A stretch of DNA of 64,000 nucleotides from an uncultured Chlorobiaceae bacterium (lineage in GTDB: Bacteria; Bacteroidota; Chlorobiia; Chlorobiales; Chlorobiaceae): the NCBI GenBank assembly GCA_903940125.1, contig CAJAJL010000008.1:1-64000 (forward strand), written 5' to 3'. Below are positions 38,141 through 47,795 of the stretch, piece after piece (the stretch's first letter is position 1; the number at the start of each line of letters is the position of its first letter). Made by a program: the position numbers and the translations under genes. Below the pieces are notes generated by a model. That model was not told the DNA's origin. It searched no databases and saw nothing but the letters and a program-made list of their open reading frames with translations.

Positions 38141-38167
38141 AAAACAAAAAAGTGGGGAAACCCCACT
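38141..38167 (-). terminator. Terminator or attenuator directly before rimP
   Basis: On the minus strand AGTGGGG-TTT-CCCCACT is followed by T6 and a further T-rich tract (38141-38150). It lies about 30 bases ahead of the rimP start, past the DUF4834 gene. It may simply end the upstream transcript; if the rimP promoter lies above it, it would be an attenuator of the rimP-nusA operon, a position where NusA could act. Confidence 0.8.
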
Positions 38168-38243
38168 CTCAGATAAGATAATGCCGCCAGTCGTCAAATC
38201 AAGTTCATTATTATACAAAAAAACCTGTCAACAGCAAAACACC

Positions 38244-38459
38244 TTATTTCGATGCTTTCGTGTCTTTATCGTTGAGATTACTTTCAATCACTTCGTAATC
38301 AGCCTCTTCAATACTCTTCCCGGATGAAAACGATCCCGGCGAACCTTGAGAACGTTGACGATTTCCCTCCAGAAAAAAACGCAAACCAAACCTTAACACA
38401 CGCACTACAACACGTATGACCAAAAAGAAAACAATGACAAAAATAATAAATTTCAACAT
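38244..38459 (-). CDS. DUF4834 small membrane protein
   Basis: 71 residues: one N-terminal membrane helix (residues 1-22, LKFIIFVIVFFLVIRVVVRV), a basic stretch (LRFGLRFFLEGNRQRSQG), and a short ending with EEADYEVIE. This length and layout match DUF4834 proteins found across Bacteroidetes and Chlorobi. Function is unknown. Confidence 0.75.
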   Translation of the reverse strand: MLKFIIFVIVFFLVIRVVVRVLRFGLRFFLEGNRQRSQGSPGSFSSGKSIEEADYEVIESNLNDKDTKASK

Positions 38460-38660
38460 TGCAACACACTCATACTATGGAACGATATTCATAATCTACA
38501 GTTACCTGACAGACCCCCACCATAATTCATAGTTGCCTCGATAAATCTCGGAATGACAATCAATCAGGGGAGGACATTCTTGACAATCAGCTGAAAGACA
38601 AGATTTTAACGTACTGCTGGAAACAAGTTTATTTGACGCACTGTTGCCTCGATTGAGGCG

Positions 38661-38909
38661 CTAAGCTTTCAATAATGCAAGCAGTCGGCTTTCATTCACC
38701 CGATACTTAAAAACCTGGACCCCATCTACAAAAACAACCGGTATTTTCAGCCCAAACTCAGCAAGCAGTTCGGGGTTATCGGAAATATCTATTTTTGCAA
38801 GATCGAACGGTACTGCAGCTTCCACCTTCAACAGCACCTCCATCGCCTCATCACATAAACAGCACTCTTTTTTTCCATAGAGTGTCACGGTATGTCGCAT
38901 GAAAGTCAT
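38661..38909 (-). CDS. Glutaredoxin-family thioredoxin-fold protein
   Basis: 82 residues: [20 protein letters not shown] has the active CxxC (C-L-C after a Cys), followed by [20 protein letters not shown] with the cis-Pro, and [13 protein letters not shown]. Such DUF836-type glutaredoxins act as small dithiol reductants; partner unknown. Start at 38909 overlaps the hisS stop by ATGA; the ATG at 38900 is an alternative. Confidence 0.85.
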   Translation of the reverse strand: MTFMRHTVTLYGKKECCLCDEAMEVLLKVEAAVPFDLAKIDISDNPELLAEFGLKIPVVFVDGVQVFKYRVNESRLLALLKA

Positions 38910-40198
38910 AAGTCAAGCAGCTCCTTCGCAGCGGGTTCTCGAAGAATTTCAAGCACCGCGTCAAGTGAAAGTGACGTCTGTTCAGAAGTAACAAGATTCT
39001 TCAATGCATACAACCCTGACTCAACTTCAGTTTTACCAATAAAAAGTGCATAAGAGGCCCTTATCCTGTTTGCCTCCCTCATTTGCGCCTTCATACTCCT
39101 TGCGGCCAAATCAATTTCTGTCATAATACCAGCCTTGCGCAACCGGTAAGCAATCTGCAAACCATGATCTCCAAGCTCCTGACTCTGCACGACAACATAA
39201 ACAAGCGGTCCACAAGGAGTCAGCGCAGCAAAAAGTCCCTGCTTTTCCATAGTCATCATAAGTCTCTCCATACCCACAGCAAACCCTGACGCCGGCACAT
39301 CCGAAGAGCTGCCAAGCTCTCTTGCAAGACCATCATACCGCCCACCTCCACCGATGGCATCCTGTGCGCCAAGCTCTGAACTGGTCACTTCAAAAGCAGT
39401 GTAACAATAATAGTCAAGCCCCCGTACAAGCCTGTGATCTATTTCATAAGCAATACCCCGTTCTCCAAGGTAAAAAAGCACCTTCTCAAAATCCTGAACA
39501 GCAGCATCCTTGAGATAATCATACAACCTTGGAGCCCCTGCAACAAGGTCCTGCACAAAAGGATTTTTTGAATCAAGAATCCTGAGAGGGTTTTTGTCGA
39601 GCCTCTCTCTGGACGCCTCATCAAGCACGCTGTGAAAAGGAGCAAAATAACCCTGTAAAGCCTCCCTGTATCGAAACCGATCCTCCGTATCACCAAGTGT
39701 ATTAACCCGCAACTTCAAACCGTGAAGACCAAGCGACTCAAAAACCTGCATCATCAGCGTCATAACCTCAGCTACAGCCGCGGGAGAAGAGACGCCAATC
39801 AGCTCCGCTCCAAACTGGGAAAACTGACGCTGCCTGCCTGCCTGTGGCCTTTCCTTGCGAAACAGCTCACTGATATAATAGAGCTTGTGCACAGGAGCCG
39901 ACGAAAGCAGATTATTCTGAAGCGCCGCCCGCATCACACCTGCAGTCATTTCAGGGCGCAGAGTCAGAGAACGCCCTTTCGGATCAGGCTGAAACGTAAA
40001 CATCTCCTTACCAACAATATCCGTCGTCGAACCTATCCCTCTTTGAAAAAGTTCGGTATACTCAAAAACCGGTGTGCGAATTTCGCTGAACCCGTAAATA
40101 GATGCGAGATTGTGCACAACCCCTTCAACATACTTCCATTGAGCAGCTTCTTCCGGAAAAATATCCCTCGTGCCCTTGACAGCCTGGTACTGCGACAT
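38906..40198 (-). CDS. hisS: Histidyl-tRNA synthetase
   Basis: 430 residues from [18 protein letters not shown]; upstream frame to 40243 overlaps ptsN and is not family-like. Class II motifs: motif 2 [20 protein letters not shown], the His-specific [15 protein letters not shown], motif 3 [14 protein letters not shown] then GFAVGMERL. The C-terminal anticodon domain follows. Sits between ptsN (stop at 40200, two bases apart) and the glutaredoxin gene, as one transcript. Confidence 0.96.
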   Translation of the reverse strand: MSQYQAVKGTRDIFPEEAAQWKYVEGVVHNLASIYGFSEIRTPVFEYTELFQRGIGSTTDIVGKEMFTFQPDPKGRSLTLRPEMTAGVMRAALQNNLLSSAPVHKLYYISELFRKERPQAGRQRQFSQFGAELIGVSSPAAVAEVMTLMMQVFESLGLHGLKLRVNTLGDTEDRFRYREALQGYFAPFHSVLDEASRERLDKNPLRILDSKNPFVQDLVAGAPRLYDYLKDAAVQDFEKVLFYLGERGIAYEIDHRLVRGLDYYCYTAFEVTSSELGAQDAIGGGGRYDGLARELGSSSDVPASGFAVGMERLMMTMEKQGLFAALTPCGPLVYVVVQSQELGDHGLQIAYRLRKAGIMTEIDLAARSMKAQMREANRIRASYALFIGKTEVESGLYALKNLVTSEQTSLSLDAVLEILREPAAKELLDL

Positions 40199-40199
40199 A

Positions 40200-40670
40200 T
40201 TATATCTGTGGTAAATCCTTTTCCCCTTCCCTGAAAAGCTCAATGACTGCTGAAGGTGACGTTAAAAGAAGCAGACTCCGGCGAAAATCGTCCTGACCTG
40301 CCAGTCTGGTAATACGTCCAAGAAGCTTCAAATGCTCCGCAAGCATCTCCTCAGGCGTTGCAAGAAGAAAAACAAGACGAACAGGTTCCTGATCGATGGA
40401 ATCGAAATTCATCTCATTGCGTAGCGTAGCAAAAGCCATTACAGGCTCCGTAACTCCATCAGTTTTGGCATGAGGAAGAGCTATACTCTTGCCGATACCT
40501 GTCGACATCTCCTGTTCACGTTTCAATACATCCTCCCGTAGCTTGCTGATATTATTAACTCCAGCATGATCGGTTACAAGTGATACCATTTTTTCAATGA
40601 CCTGACTTTTCAAAGCCAGTTCAAGATTCAATGCGATATATTTTTCGGAAAGAAGACTTTCAATTTTCAT
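40200..40670 (-). CDS. ptsN: PTS EIIA-type nitrogen/regulatory protein (PtsN-like)
   Basis: 156 residues. EIIA-2 fold with phospho-His67 in [14 protein letters not shown] and the partner segment [23 protein letters not shown] (His in the loop). No sugar EIIB or EIIC is beside it, so it is a regulatory EIIA(Ntr) type that reports phosphorylation state rather than transporting sugar. First gene of ptsN-hisS-grx. Confidence 0.88.
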   Translation of the reverse strand: MKIESLLSEKYIALNLELALKSQVIEKMVSLVTDHAGVNNISKLREDVLKREQEMSTGIGKSIALPHAKTDGVTEPVMAFATLRNEMNFDSIDQEPVRLVFLLATPEEMLAEHLKLLGRITRLAGQDDFRRSLLLLTSPSAVIELFREGEKDLPQI

Positions 40671-40768
40671 TATTGCAACCTTTTGCGGTTAATACTCCTG
40701 CCCGTTTCAACGGGTAATATAAAAAAACATTTATCCATACCACCAGCGGGCAAATCCTCTCTGTCAGC

Positions 40769-41590
40769 TTAGAAATAAAGCGTAATAAAATAGATAAACG
40801 GCGAAACAAACATGATAGTATCAAAACGATCAAGCACACCACCATGGCCGGGAATCAAACCTGAAGAATCCTTTACACCCGCATCCCTTTTAAACATCGA
40901 TTCTATCAGGTCTCCTGCAGGACTTGCAAGACCAATCAATAATCCCGTCAGCAACGCGGTCTTTAACGGCAGCTGCGGAACAAAACTCCCATACATCATC
41001 GATGCAGAAACACTTCCTGCAAGTCCGCACAAAAAACCCTCCCACGTTTTATGAGGGCTCAGACGCTCAAACAATTTCCGATGGATAAAACGTCCACCCA
41101 ACGTACTCCCTCCGAAATACGCAAAAATATCAGCAGACCATACACAAAAAAACATCAGAAAAACCATAAGTTCCCCTATTCCATCAGTATTTCCGAGGCG
41201 AAGTCTCAACAGGGAACCAAAAGAAAGATTAACATAGAGCAGGCCAGGAAAAACCGCCCCAAGATTAAGCAGTGGAGAACCATCTTTCAAAAACAGCTCC
41301 ATCACCAGAAGAGCGAGAACAACAACCAGCAAAAGCTCCCATACTTCAGCAAACTGCTTATAAAAGTTAACCTGAAACAAAAGCGTTATCATGAGAACAA
41401 TCCAGAGAGCCGGAGGATGAGCCTTATGCACAGCAAGACGATGAAACTCAAAAACAGCCAAAAGAGCCAACAGTGAAAAAAAGCAAAAAAACCAAACACC
41501 GCCAACCTTGATCAGCCAAAGCAGAAGAGGAATCCCCGCAAGAGCCACAATGACCCTCTGTAATAAATTAACGCTTAAAAGCTTCCCCAT
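40769..41590 (-). CDS. cdsA: Phosphatidate cytidylyltransferase
   Basis: 273 residues, about eight membrane helices. The family signature is near the end: KDSSGLIPGHGGVLDRFDTI, with the Asp and Gly residues needed for CDP-diacylglycerol formation. The earlier KTWEGFLCGLAGS box also fits. Central to phospholipid synthesis. It overlaps the 3' end of the CPBP protease gene by 23 bases, so both are one transcript. Confidence 0.93.
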   Translation of the reverse strand: MGKLLSVNLLQRVIVALAGIPLLLWLIKVGGVWFFCFFSLLALLAVFEFHRLAVHKAHPPALWIVLMITLLFQVNFYKQFAEVWELLLVVVLALLVMELFLKDGSPLLNLGAVFPGLLYVNLSFGSLLRLRLGNTDGIGELMVFLMFFCVWSADIFAYFGGSTLGGRFIHRKLFERLSPHKTWEGFLCGLAGSVSASMMYGSFVPQLPLKTALLTGLLIGLASPAGDLIESMFKRDAGVKDSSGLIPGHGGVLDRFDTIMFVSPFIYFITLYF

Positions 41591-42518
41591 TATCCCTTGT
41601 TAAAAACTGACCCGAAAAAATCCGCCTGACAACCATTACAAACAAAAACAAACTTCCCCCGACTATAATCCACCACCACGATGATTTAAGCAAAAATTCC
41701 GATTGAACCTGACTCGGGAAATTGCCGCCTGCTGTAAACAAAAGGAGAAGAAGAGCTGCAAAATTATTAACAAAATGAACACAAAACGGCACAGCCAAAT
41801 TCCCCGTTTTACTGTAAATATAGCCAATATACCACCCCAGCAAAGCAAGAGGAATAAGATTTGCCGCACTCATATGAAAAAAAGCAAACATACAACCAGT
41901 CACCAAAACAGCCCATCCTGAAGAGATGGAGACGCTGTAATTTTGCTGGATATACCCCCTGAAAAGCAATTCCTCACAAACTGCAGGAGTAAAAGCAAGA
42001 ACCACAGTTACTGAAATAAACTCCGGAACCGAACGCACCAGCGCAAGTTCCCTGATAAAGGAGTCCATCAGATCACGCTGACGAACAACTTCCCCCCCTG
42101 CATTACCAAGAGCAGGCCAGAGATACACATCCTGCAATGCAGTAATGGTATACAACAACGGCTGCATAAGAAAAATACCACCAACCGCCAAAGCGGCAGC
42201 ACCAAGGTTGAAATCTTTGCGTATCCCTAAAAAAGCAAGACTTTCCAGGGAAAATGGATTTTTCTTTCCCATATGCCAGGCGGCAAGAAGAATAACGGGC
42301 ATGCCAAGAACAAGAATCTGGCCACAAGCCTGAATCAGACGTATGGAGGGAAGCATCTTTCTGTCGAGATGGAATAAAGAATGCCCATCATGTACAAAAG
42401 AAAAGAGCATGGCACCAGCAAGCGGATAAAGGAGCATAATACCGATTAAAAAAAGCGTATTAGGCACAAAGGGTAGTCGCCTGGCCGCAAAAGTATCGGA
42501 AAAAGAAAAAGCCTGCAT
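41568..42518 (-). CDS. CPBP-family intramembrane metalloprotease
   Basis: About 316 residues from the ATG at 42518; a TTG at 42602 would add 28 polar residues and would overlap the start of the divergent glycosyltransferase. Membrane protein with eight or more helices. The glutamic-peptidase motifs of the Abi/CPBP (PF02517) family are intact: EELLFRGYIQ (Glu-Glu and Arg), FAFFHMSAANL, and FCVHFVNNF with the His/Asn. The family includes CAAX prenyl endopeptidases and bacteriocin-immunity proteins; the target here is unknown. It precedes cdsA. Confidence 0.85.
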   Translation of the reverse strand: MQAFSFSDTFAARRLPFVPNTLFLIGIMLLYPLAGAMLFSFVHDGHSLFHLDRKMLPSIRLIQACGQILVLGMPVILLAAWHMGKKNPFSLESLAFLGIRKDFNLGAAALAVGGIFLMQPLLYTITALQDVYLWPALGNAGGEVVRQRDLMDSFIRELALVRSVPEFISVTVVLAFTPAVCEELLFRGYIQQNYSVSISSGWAVLVTGCMFAFFHMSAANLIPLALLGWYIGYIYSKTGNLAVPFCVHFVNNFAALLLLLFTAGGNFPSQVQSEFLLKSSWWWIIVGGSLFLFVMVVRRIFSGQFLTRDNGEAFKR

Positions 42519-42601
42519 TGATTGTGGTAGGTCAGTTACACTGAATTTCTGAGAATGTGATACTTTATCGTTTTGAACTTTAAAAAAATCAGGTTCTTTC
42601 A

Positions 42602-43699
42602 ATGAACATCCTGATATTTGATGCTACACCGCACTGGTCGGGCGGAGCAAACAGAATCCTGTTATACAGTAAAGAACTTAAAAAGCGTGGTCATAACGTC
42701 ACGGTCTGCTGTTTGCCGGAAAGTGGCCTTTCGAGCCGTCTCCCTGATGAAAACATCGCCGTCAGCACGATAAATCCAAAATCGGACCTCAACCTTTTTC
42801 TGATCCCGAAACTTATACAGCTTATCATAAAGAACAAGATTGATGTTATAGATATCTGTTCCCCCAAATTTTACTGGGTCGCTTCGCTGGCGGGAAGAAT
42901 AACGAAAAGAACGGTTATTCTCACACGCAACGTTCCATACCGGAAAAAAGGGATTAAAAAATACATCAACAGAGTTCTTTACTCTGCACTTGTTGACAGC
43001 ATTATTGCTATTTCAGATAAAATCAAACGTGAACTCAGAGTTGATTTTAACATCCCTGACGATAAAATCACCGTTATTTATGACGGAATAGATCTCCTCC
43101 TGTTCAGCAAGCAAAAGCAAAACAACAATCGCGTAAACCCTGAACAATATGTTGCTGCTGTCATAAGCAGGCTCGACGGCAACAAAGGGCTGGAATGTTT
43201 TATCAATGCCATCCCGCACATCATTCAAAAAATCAACTCTGTCCTTTTTTTTATCGTCGGCACAGGCTGCATTGAACAAAAGCTCAAAGATCTGACAAAA
43301 AAACTCAAATTGTCCGAAAAAGTGATCTTTACCGGCTTCATGAACGATATTCCTGCAATCCTTGCCGGTGTTGATATAACCATAATGCCGTCGCCCGAAG
43401 AGGGCATGTCAATGAGCGCGTTAGAATCCATGGCATTCAGCAAACCGGTAGTCGCAACATCCGGCAGCGGACTGGCCGACATAATCGTCAATAACCGATC
43501 AGGTATGATTGTTACGCCCGACAACAGTCGCGAACTGGCCGACGGGGTTGTAACACTGTTACAATCTGATTATAAACAAGTCGGAAGAGAAGCAAGAAAA
43601 ATTATCGAAGAACGGTTTGCACTCCAGACAGTCGTCACCCAATACGAGCTGCTCCTTGAAACATTAATCAAATCAATCAAGTCTCATCCAGGAACATGA
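42602..43699 (+). CDS. GT4-family glycosyltransferase
   Basis: 365 residues. GT-B fold: N-terminal acceptor domain from MNILIFDATPHWSGGANRIL, C-terminal nucleotide-sugar domain with VAAVISRLDGNKGLECFINA, VGTGCIEQKLKDLTKKL, and the EX7E motif in PSPEEGMSMSALESMAFSKP. It is the first gene of the glycan locus, diverging from the CPBP gene. Overlaps the next gene by ATGA. Donor and acceptor cannot be read; LPS core or O-antigen work is likely from the neighbours. Confidence 0.9.
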   Translation: MNILIFDATPHWSGGANRILLYSKELKKRGHNVTVCCLPESGLSSRLPDENIAVSTINPKSDLNLFLIPKLIQLIIKNKIDVIDICSPKFYWVASLAGRITKRTVILTRNVPYRKKGIKKYINRVLYSALVDSIIAISDKIKRELRVDFNIPDDKITVIYDGIDLLLFSKQKQNNNRVNPEQYVAAVISRLDGNKGLECFINAIPHIIQKINSVLFFIVGTGCIEQKLKDLTKKLKLSEKVIFTGFMNDIPAILAGVDITIMPSPEEGMSMSALESMAFSKPVVATSGSGLADIIVNNRSGMIVTPDNSRELADGVVTLLQSDYKQVGREARKIIEERFALQTVVTQYELLLETLIKSIKSHPGT

Positions 43700-44754
43700 C
43701 AGCGAAAAAAAAAGATCACACTATCTTCAGAAAAAACTTTGCGCGCACCCTCCAGTTCATCGGAAAAAGAGGTCAGTCAAAACAAATGCTGCATGGTGCT
43801 CCCAAAAGCATCGTCATTCTCGCAAGAGAATGCTATGGTGATTGTATTTTACTCACTCCCCTTATCGGCAGTCTGCGAAAAGAGTATCCCGAGCTTTCAA
43901 TATACATCATAGCCTTCAGCCAGATCATCTTCAACTTTTTCAGTGCAGACACTAATGTTACTGAGGTCTATCATGCCAAAAGGAACATGAAGCGCTACTT
44001 CAAAGGGATCCTCTCAAAAAAGTTTGATCTTCTCTTCAATCCCAAAGACCACCCTTCAACCCATTTTCTTATCCAGTCAATGCTCATACAAGCCCGACAC
44101 AAAATTAGCCACTACAACCCAAACCATGAAGGACTTTTTGACCAGCTCATCACTCTTGAACCCAATACCCATGAATCTGCCAAAAATCTTTCTCTCCTGA
44201 GCGCCATCGGCTCAACAACTGTACAGCTATGCAGGCCATACCTTCCCACTATGCCGGTTTGCACTGAAACTGCCTCATTTCTGAAAACTCTTCATACGGG
44301 TAAATATATTGGCATCAACATCAGTGCCGGCCACATCGGAGGACACCGATCCCTGGAGCAATGGTCTCAACTCATCAAGAGTTTCACTGACGAGACCTTT
44401 ATTATTCTCTCAGCTCCCAAAGAACTTGAAGAAAAAAGAAAGCTTGAACAACCACACACCAACGTCCTGCCATCACCATCAACACAAAACATTTATGAAG
44501 TCGGCGAAATCGTCAAAAAGCTTAAGCTCCTGATAACCCCCGACACTTCCCTCGTCCATATTGCGGCATGCTCTGATACACCAATCATAGCCCTCTACCG
44601 CAAATACCTTGCTGATCGAACCCAATTCGGACCATTGAGCAGCCTGCAAAAAATCATTATATCCCCAACACCGGATATCATTGATATAGATTCATCTTTG
44701 GTGACCATCGCACTTCGCAAGATGCTGAACAAAACAAACAATATTCAAGCTTAA
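43696..44754 (+). CDS. GT9-family (heptosyltransferase-like) glycosyltransferase
   Basis: 352 residues. Starts with ILARECYGDCILLTPLIGSL, the GT9 N-terminal box (RxxxxGD), and has GINISAGHIGGHRSLEQWSQ and LLITPDTSLVHIAACSDTPI, the ADP-heptose site of WaaC/WaaF-type enzymes. It likely adds a heptose or similar sugar to LPS core. Note Glu/Cys/Tyr in place of the usual Arg-Gly-like residues around the first box. Follows the GT4 gene with a four-base overlap. Confidence 0.85.
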   Translation: MTAKKKDHTIFRKNFARTLQFIGKRGQSKQMLHGAPKSIVILARECYGDCILLTPLIGSLRKEYPELSIYIIAFSQIIFNFFSADTNVTEVYHAKRNMKRYFKGILSKKFDLLFNPKDHPSTHFLIQSMLIQARHKISHYNPNHEGLFDQLITLEPNTHESAKNLSLLSAIGSTTVQLCRPYLPTMPVCTETASFLKTLHTGKYIGINISAGHIGGHRSLEQWSQLIKSFTDETFIILSAPKELEEKRKLEQPHTNVLPSPSTQNIYEVGEIVKKLKLLITPDTSLVHIAACSDTPIIALYRKYLADRTQFGPLSSLQKIIISPTPDIIDIDSSLVTIALRKMLNKTNNIQA

Positions 44755-44891
44755 GGAACAATATTGATAAAGCAAATTGCAATCTTGCATTAATCCCTCA
44801 AACCTCATCACTTTTCCATCAACACTATCATAAGACTGATTTATAGATTATATTGGATTTCAATGATAAAAAACAAGATTCAAAGGTGCTT

Positions 44892-46799
44892 ATGAAGTTC
44901 GGGATATTGATGAGGATGCTGCGTTACATGGCCCCGTCAAAGGGTAAAATTTTTTTAGTGGTTATTGTCAGCGTTTTGACTTCATTGTTCAGCGTCGTAT
45001 CGATTTACTCCATTCTCCCCCTACTGAATGCAGTTTTTTCATCAGCTCCCGCAATTTCTCAAAATACTGAGTCCAAATCATCCACTTCTGTACAACAAAC
45101 GCTCCAGTTCTCAAATAAGACCACCAGTGCAGAAAAGGTAAAAAATTGGGCACTGATTGAATTTCAGCGGATGTTCGAAGCACCAACCAAACAATTGGCG
45201 CTTCTGAAAATCTGCTTCTTCCTGATTCTTGCATTCGCACTTAAAAATTTTTTCATCTACCTCAACGGCCAGATTATTTTTCGAATACAGACCAAAACTG
45301 GAAAAAAGCTCAGGGATGATGTCTTTAACAGCATCATTGAGATGCATCTTGATTACTTCAACAAGAATAGGGTCGGTAATCTGATGAACTACGTCTATAA
45401 TGATGTGGAAAACGTCAACAACAGCATTAGTACAACATTTGTCAATTTTCTGCAGAACCCCTTTTCAATTTTTGTCTATACCGGCGTACTTCTCGCTCTG
45501 AGCTGGAAACTGACCGCTTTTGCTGGAGTCACCTCTCTGTCGATTTTTTACGTTATCAACTTTTTGGGTAGAAATATCAAAGGCCTAGCTCAGAATTTTC
45601 AGACTAAAATGGGTGACATGAACTCCGTTTTACAGGAAAAGTTCAACGGCATAAAGGTTATCAAATCAACGGCATTTGAGGGAATTGAACTCGCAAAGTT
45701 TATGTCATTCACCAATGACTTCAGGCAGTTGAGCATAAAAATGTCAAGGATCCGCAATATTATCAGCCCGCTGAACGAAACACTGCTGATTGCCGCTATT
45801 GCATTGGTACTCTGGTTCGGTGGTCTCCAGGTATTCGATGGTGTGATGACCGCCAATGAACTGCTAGTTTTTGCATTTACCCTCTACTCCACCATGGGGC
45901 CCATCAAAATGCTTGGTGATGCCAATTTATCGATTCAAATGGGCATGATCTCTATCGAACGTCTGTTCGAAGTGCTCGATACAAACACCATCGTCACCAA
46001 CGGAACCCGCGCAATTCATAGCTTTTCTAGCAACATCACCTTCGAAGACGTCTCTTTTAAATACAACAAAGAGCCCGATGCACCCAATGTTCTCAACCAT
46101 GTCTCATTCGAAATAAAGAAAGGCGAAATGGTTGCACTTATCGGCCAGTCCGGTTCAGGAAAATCTACCGCTGTTGATCTCCTCCTGCGCTTTTATGATG
46201 TCGATTCAGGCCGCATCACCATTGACGGAATTGATATCCGTGAATTTGACTTTAAACAGCTCCGTCAGATGATCGGTATTGTCAGTCAGGAAGTGATTCT
46301 GTTCAATGACAGTATTGAACAGAACATTGCCTATGGTGTACACGGTGAAATCAACCATGCTCGTATAGAGCAAGCCGCGAAACTTGCAAATGCACATGAA
46401 TTTATTCAGGATAAACCGCTCCAATATCAGACCCTCATCGGCGACCGTGGACTGCAGCTTTCAGGAGGCCAGCGCCAGCGTATCGCTATAGCCCGGGCAA
46501 TGGTAAAAAACCCTGAACTCCTGATCTTCGACGAAGCAACCAGCGCGCTGGACAATGAATCCGAAAAAATAGTGCAACAGGCGATCGACAATGCCATGGC
46601 AAACAGAACTGCCCTTGTGGTAGCTCACCGTCTCTCGACCATTAAAAACGCCGACAAAATCATCGTATTGGAGCGCGGCAATGTTATGGAAGCCGGCAGC
46701 CATCAACAGCTTATTGAAAAAAACGGCGTTTATAAAATGCTCTATGACATTCAGTTTGCAGTCAAAGCGCCTGCGCTCGAAACACTGATCACTGCCTGA
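44892..46799 (+). CDS. MsbA-like ABC lipid/glycan exporter
   Basis: About 635 residues from the ATG at 44892, with AAGGTG just upstream; a TTG at 44853 would add 13. Six membrane segments with a long periplasmic insertion after the first helix (roughly residues 40-90, rich in Ser/Gln/Thr, a local difference from E. coli MsbA), then an ATPase domain: Walker A GQSGSGKSTAV, signature LSGGQRQRIAIARAM, Walker B LLIFDEATSALD, His in VVAHRLSTIKNAD. In this setting it may flip lipid-linked glycan or lipid A core. About 140 bases separate it from the GT9 gene. Confidence 0.9.
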   Translation: MKFGILMRMLRYMAPSKGKIFLVVIVSVLTSLFSVVSIYSILPLLNAVFSSAPAISQNTESKSSTSVQQTLQFSNKTTSAEKVKNWALIEFQRMFEAPTKQLALLKICFFLILAFALKNFFIYLNGQIIFRIQTKTGKKLRDDVFNSIIEMHLDYFNKNRVGNLMNYVYNDVENVNNSISTTFVNFLQNPFSIFVYTGVLLALSWKLTAFAGVTSLSIFYVINFLGRNIKGLAQNFQTKMGDMNSVLQEKFNGIKVIKSTAFEGIELAKFMSFTNDFRQLSIKMSRIRNIISPLNETLLIAAIALVLWFGGLQVFDGVMTANELLVFAFTLYSTMGPIKMLGDANLSIQMGMISIERLFEVLDTNTIVTNGTRAIHSFSSNITFEDVSFKYNKEPDAPNVLNHVSFEIKKGEMVALIGQSGSGKSTAVDLLLRFYDVDSGRITIDGIDIREFDFKQLRQMIGIVSQEVILFNDSIEQNIAYGVHGEINHARIEQAAKLANAHEFIQDKPLQYQTLIGDRGLQLSGGQRQRIAIARAMVKNPELLIFDEATSALDNESEKIVQQAIDNAMANRTALVVAHRLSTIKNADKIIVLERGNVMEAGSHQQLIEKNGVYKMLYDIQFAVKAPALETLITA

Positions 46800-46826
46800 C
46801 CACCAACCCTCGGCATATACTGTGTC

Positions 46827-47795
46827 ATGCTCATAAACATTTTTCTGCTGATCCTTTCCTCGATAGCTGCTCTGCTCTTCATCGCACGCTATCAAAAGCA
46901 TCTTAAAAAAAAGCGCGCTCGACTAAGTCGAGAAACTTGGGCAATTGGCATCTATAAAGGTCCATCACCCATTAACCTCTTCCCCCCGGAAGGCATCACA
47001 AACCCGATAATAAGCGCAAAAGATGTCACAGATATAAAAGCCCGTTTCGTTGCTGATCCATTCATGATACAAAACATAAACGGGTACTATCTCTTCTTTG
47101 AAGTACTTAATGAGAAAAGAAATACCGGTGAAATTGCCTATGCCTTCAGTAAAGACATGATGAAATGGCAATACCGCAACATCGTTCTCAGAGAACGCTT
47201 TCACCTCTCCTACCCCTCTGTTTTTTTATGGGAGGAGCGCTATTTCATGATACCTGAAAGTTACAACTCAGGTGGCATACGTCTTTATCAAGCTAAAAAT
47301 TTCCCTGACACATGGCAATACATCAGAACCATCATCAAAAGAAGCGGACGCTACTCAGCGCTGGTTGACCCAACCGTTATTCTCTATCAAAAACATTGGT
47401 ATCTGTTCAGCTATGCGCCAAAAAGTAAAAACCTCCATCTTTTTACCTCCAATACGCTCACTGGCCAATGGCAAGAACACCCCAAAAGCCCGATAGTGCA
47501 CAATAGTCCCCATTTTGCACGTCCCGGAGGAAAAGTAATCATGCACAATGGGGATATCTACCGATATGCTCAGGATGAAACCCCCAACTATGGTACAAAG
47601 GTCTGGGCGATTCAGATAACTGAACTGTCAGAAAAGAACTATCAAGAAAAAGCCCCTGAAAAACACCCTGTTGTAGAGCCTGGAAATGAATGGTGGAATA
47701 AAGATGGTATGCATACCGTAGATGCTCATCAGATCGCTTCAGGAGAGTGGATTGCCCTAGTGGATGGCTTCACGATCAAAACTGTCTCTGAATGA
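46827..47795 (+). CDS. GINT1-like beta-propeller protein, glycan locus
   Basis: 322 residues. N-terminal membrane helix (residues 1-18) then a possible five-bladed propeller: FVADPFMIQNINGYYLFFEV, IAYAFSKDMMKWQYRNIVLR, YPSVFLWEERYFMIPESYNS and PTVILYQKHWYLFSYAPKSK. This repeat and the WNKDGMHTVDAHQIASGEWI ending resemble the GINT1 N-terminal module (PF24793) and GH43-like folds, found near sugar transferases. Enzyme activity is not shown. Overlaps the GT10 gene by four bases. Confidence 0.65.
   Translation: MLINIFLLILSSIAALLFIARYQKHLKKKRARLSRETWAIGIYKGPSPINLFPPEGITNPIISAKDVTDIKARFVADPFMIQNINGYYLFFEVLNEKRNTGEIAYAFSKDMMKWQYRNIVLRERFHLSYPSVFLWEERYFMIPESYNSGGIRLYQAKNFPDTWQYIRTIIKRSGRYSALVDPTVILYQKHWYLFSYAPKSKNLHLFTSNTLTGQWQEHPKSPIVHNSPHFARPGGKVIMHNGDIYRYAQDETPNYGTKVWAIQITELSEKNYQEKAPEKHPVVEPGNEWWNKDGMHTVDAHQIASGEWIALVDGFTIKTVSE

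Noticed and set aside
38520-38660. Two copies of GTTGCCTCGAT near 38532 and 38642
   Set aside because: Only 11 bases, no third copy and no palindromic extension shared by both; probably chance.
40671-40768. Hairpin CCCGTT/AACGGG between cdsA and ptsN
   Set aside because: No T tract follows it in the direction of cdsA transcription, so a terminator call is not supported.
42519-42602. Extension of the CPBP protease to a TTG at 42602
   Set aside because: It would overlap the start of the divergent glycosyltransferase gene and adds polar residues not expected before the first helix; an ATG at 42518 is better.
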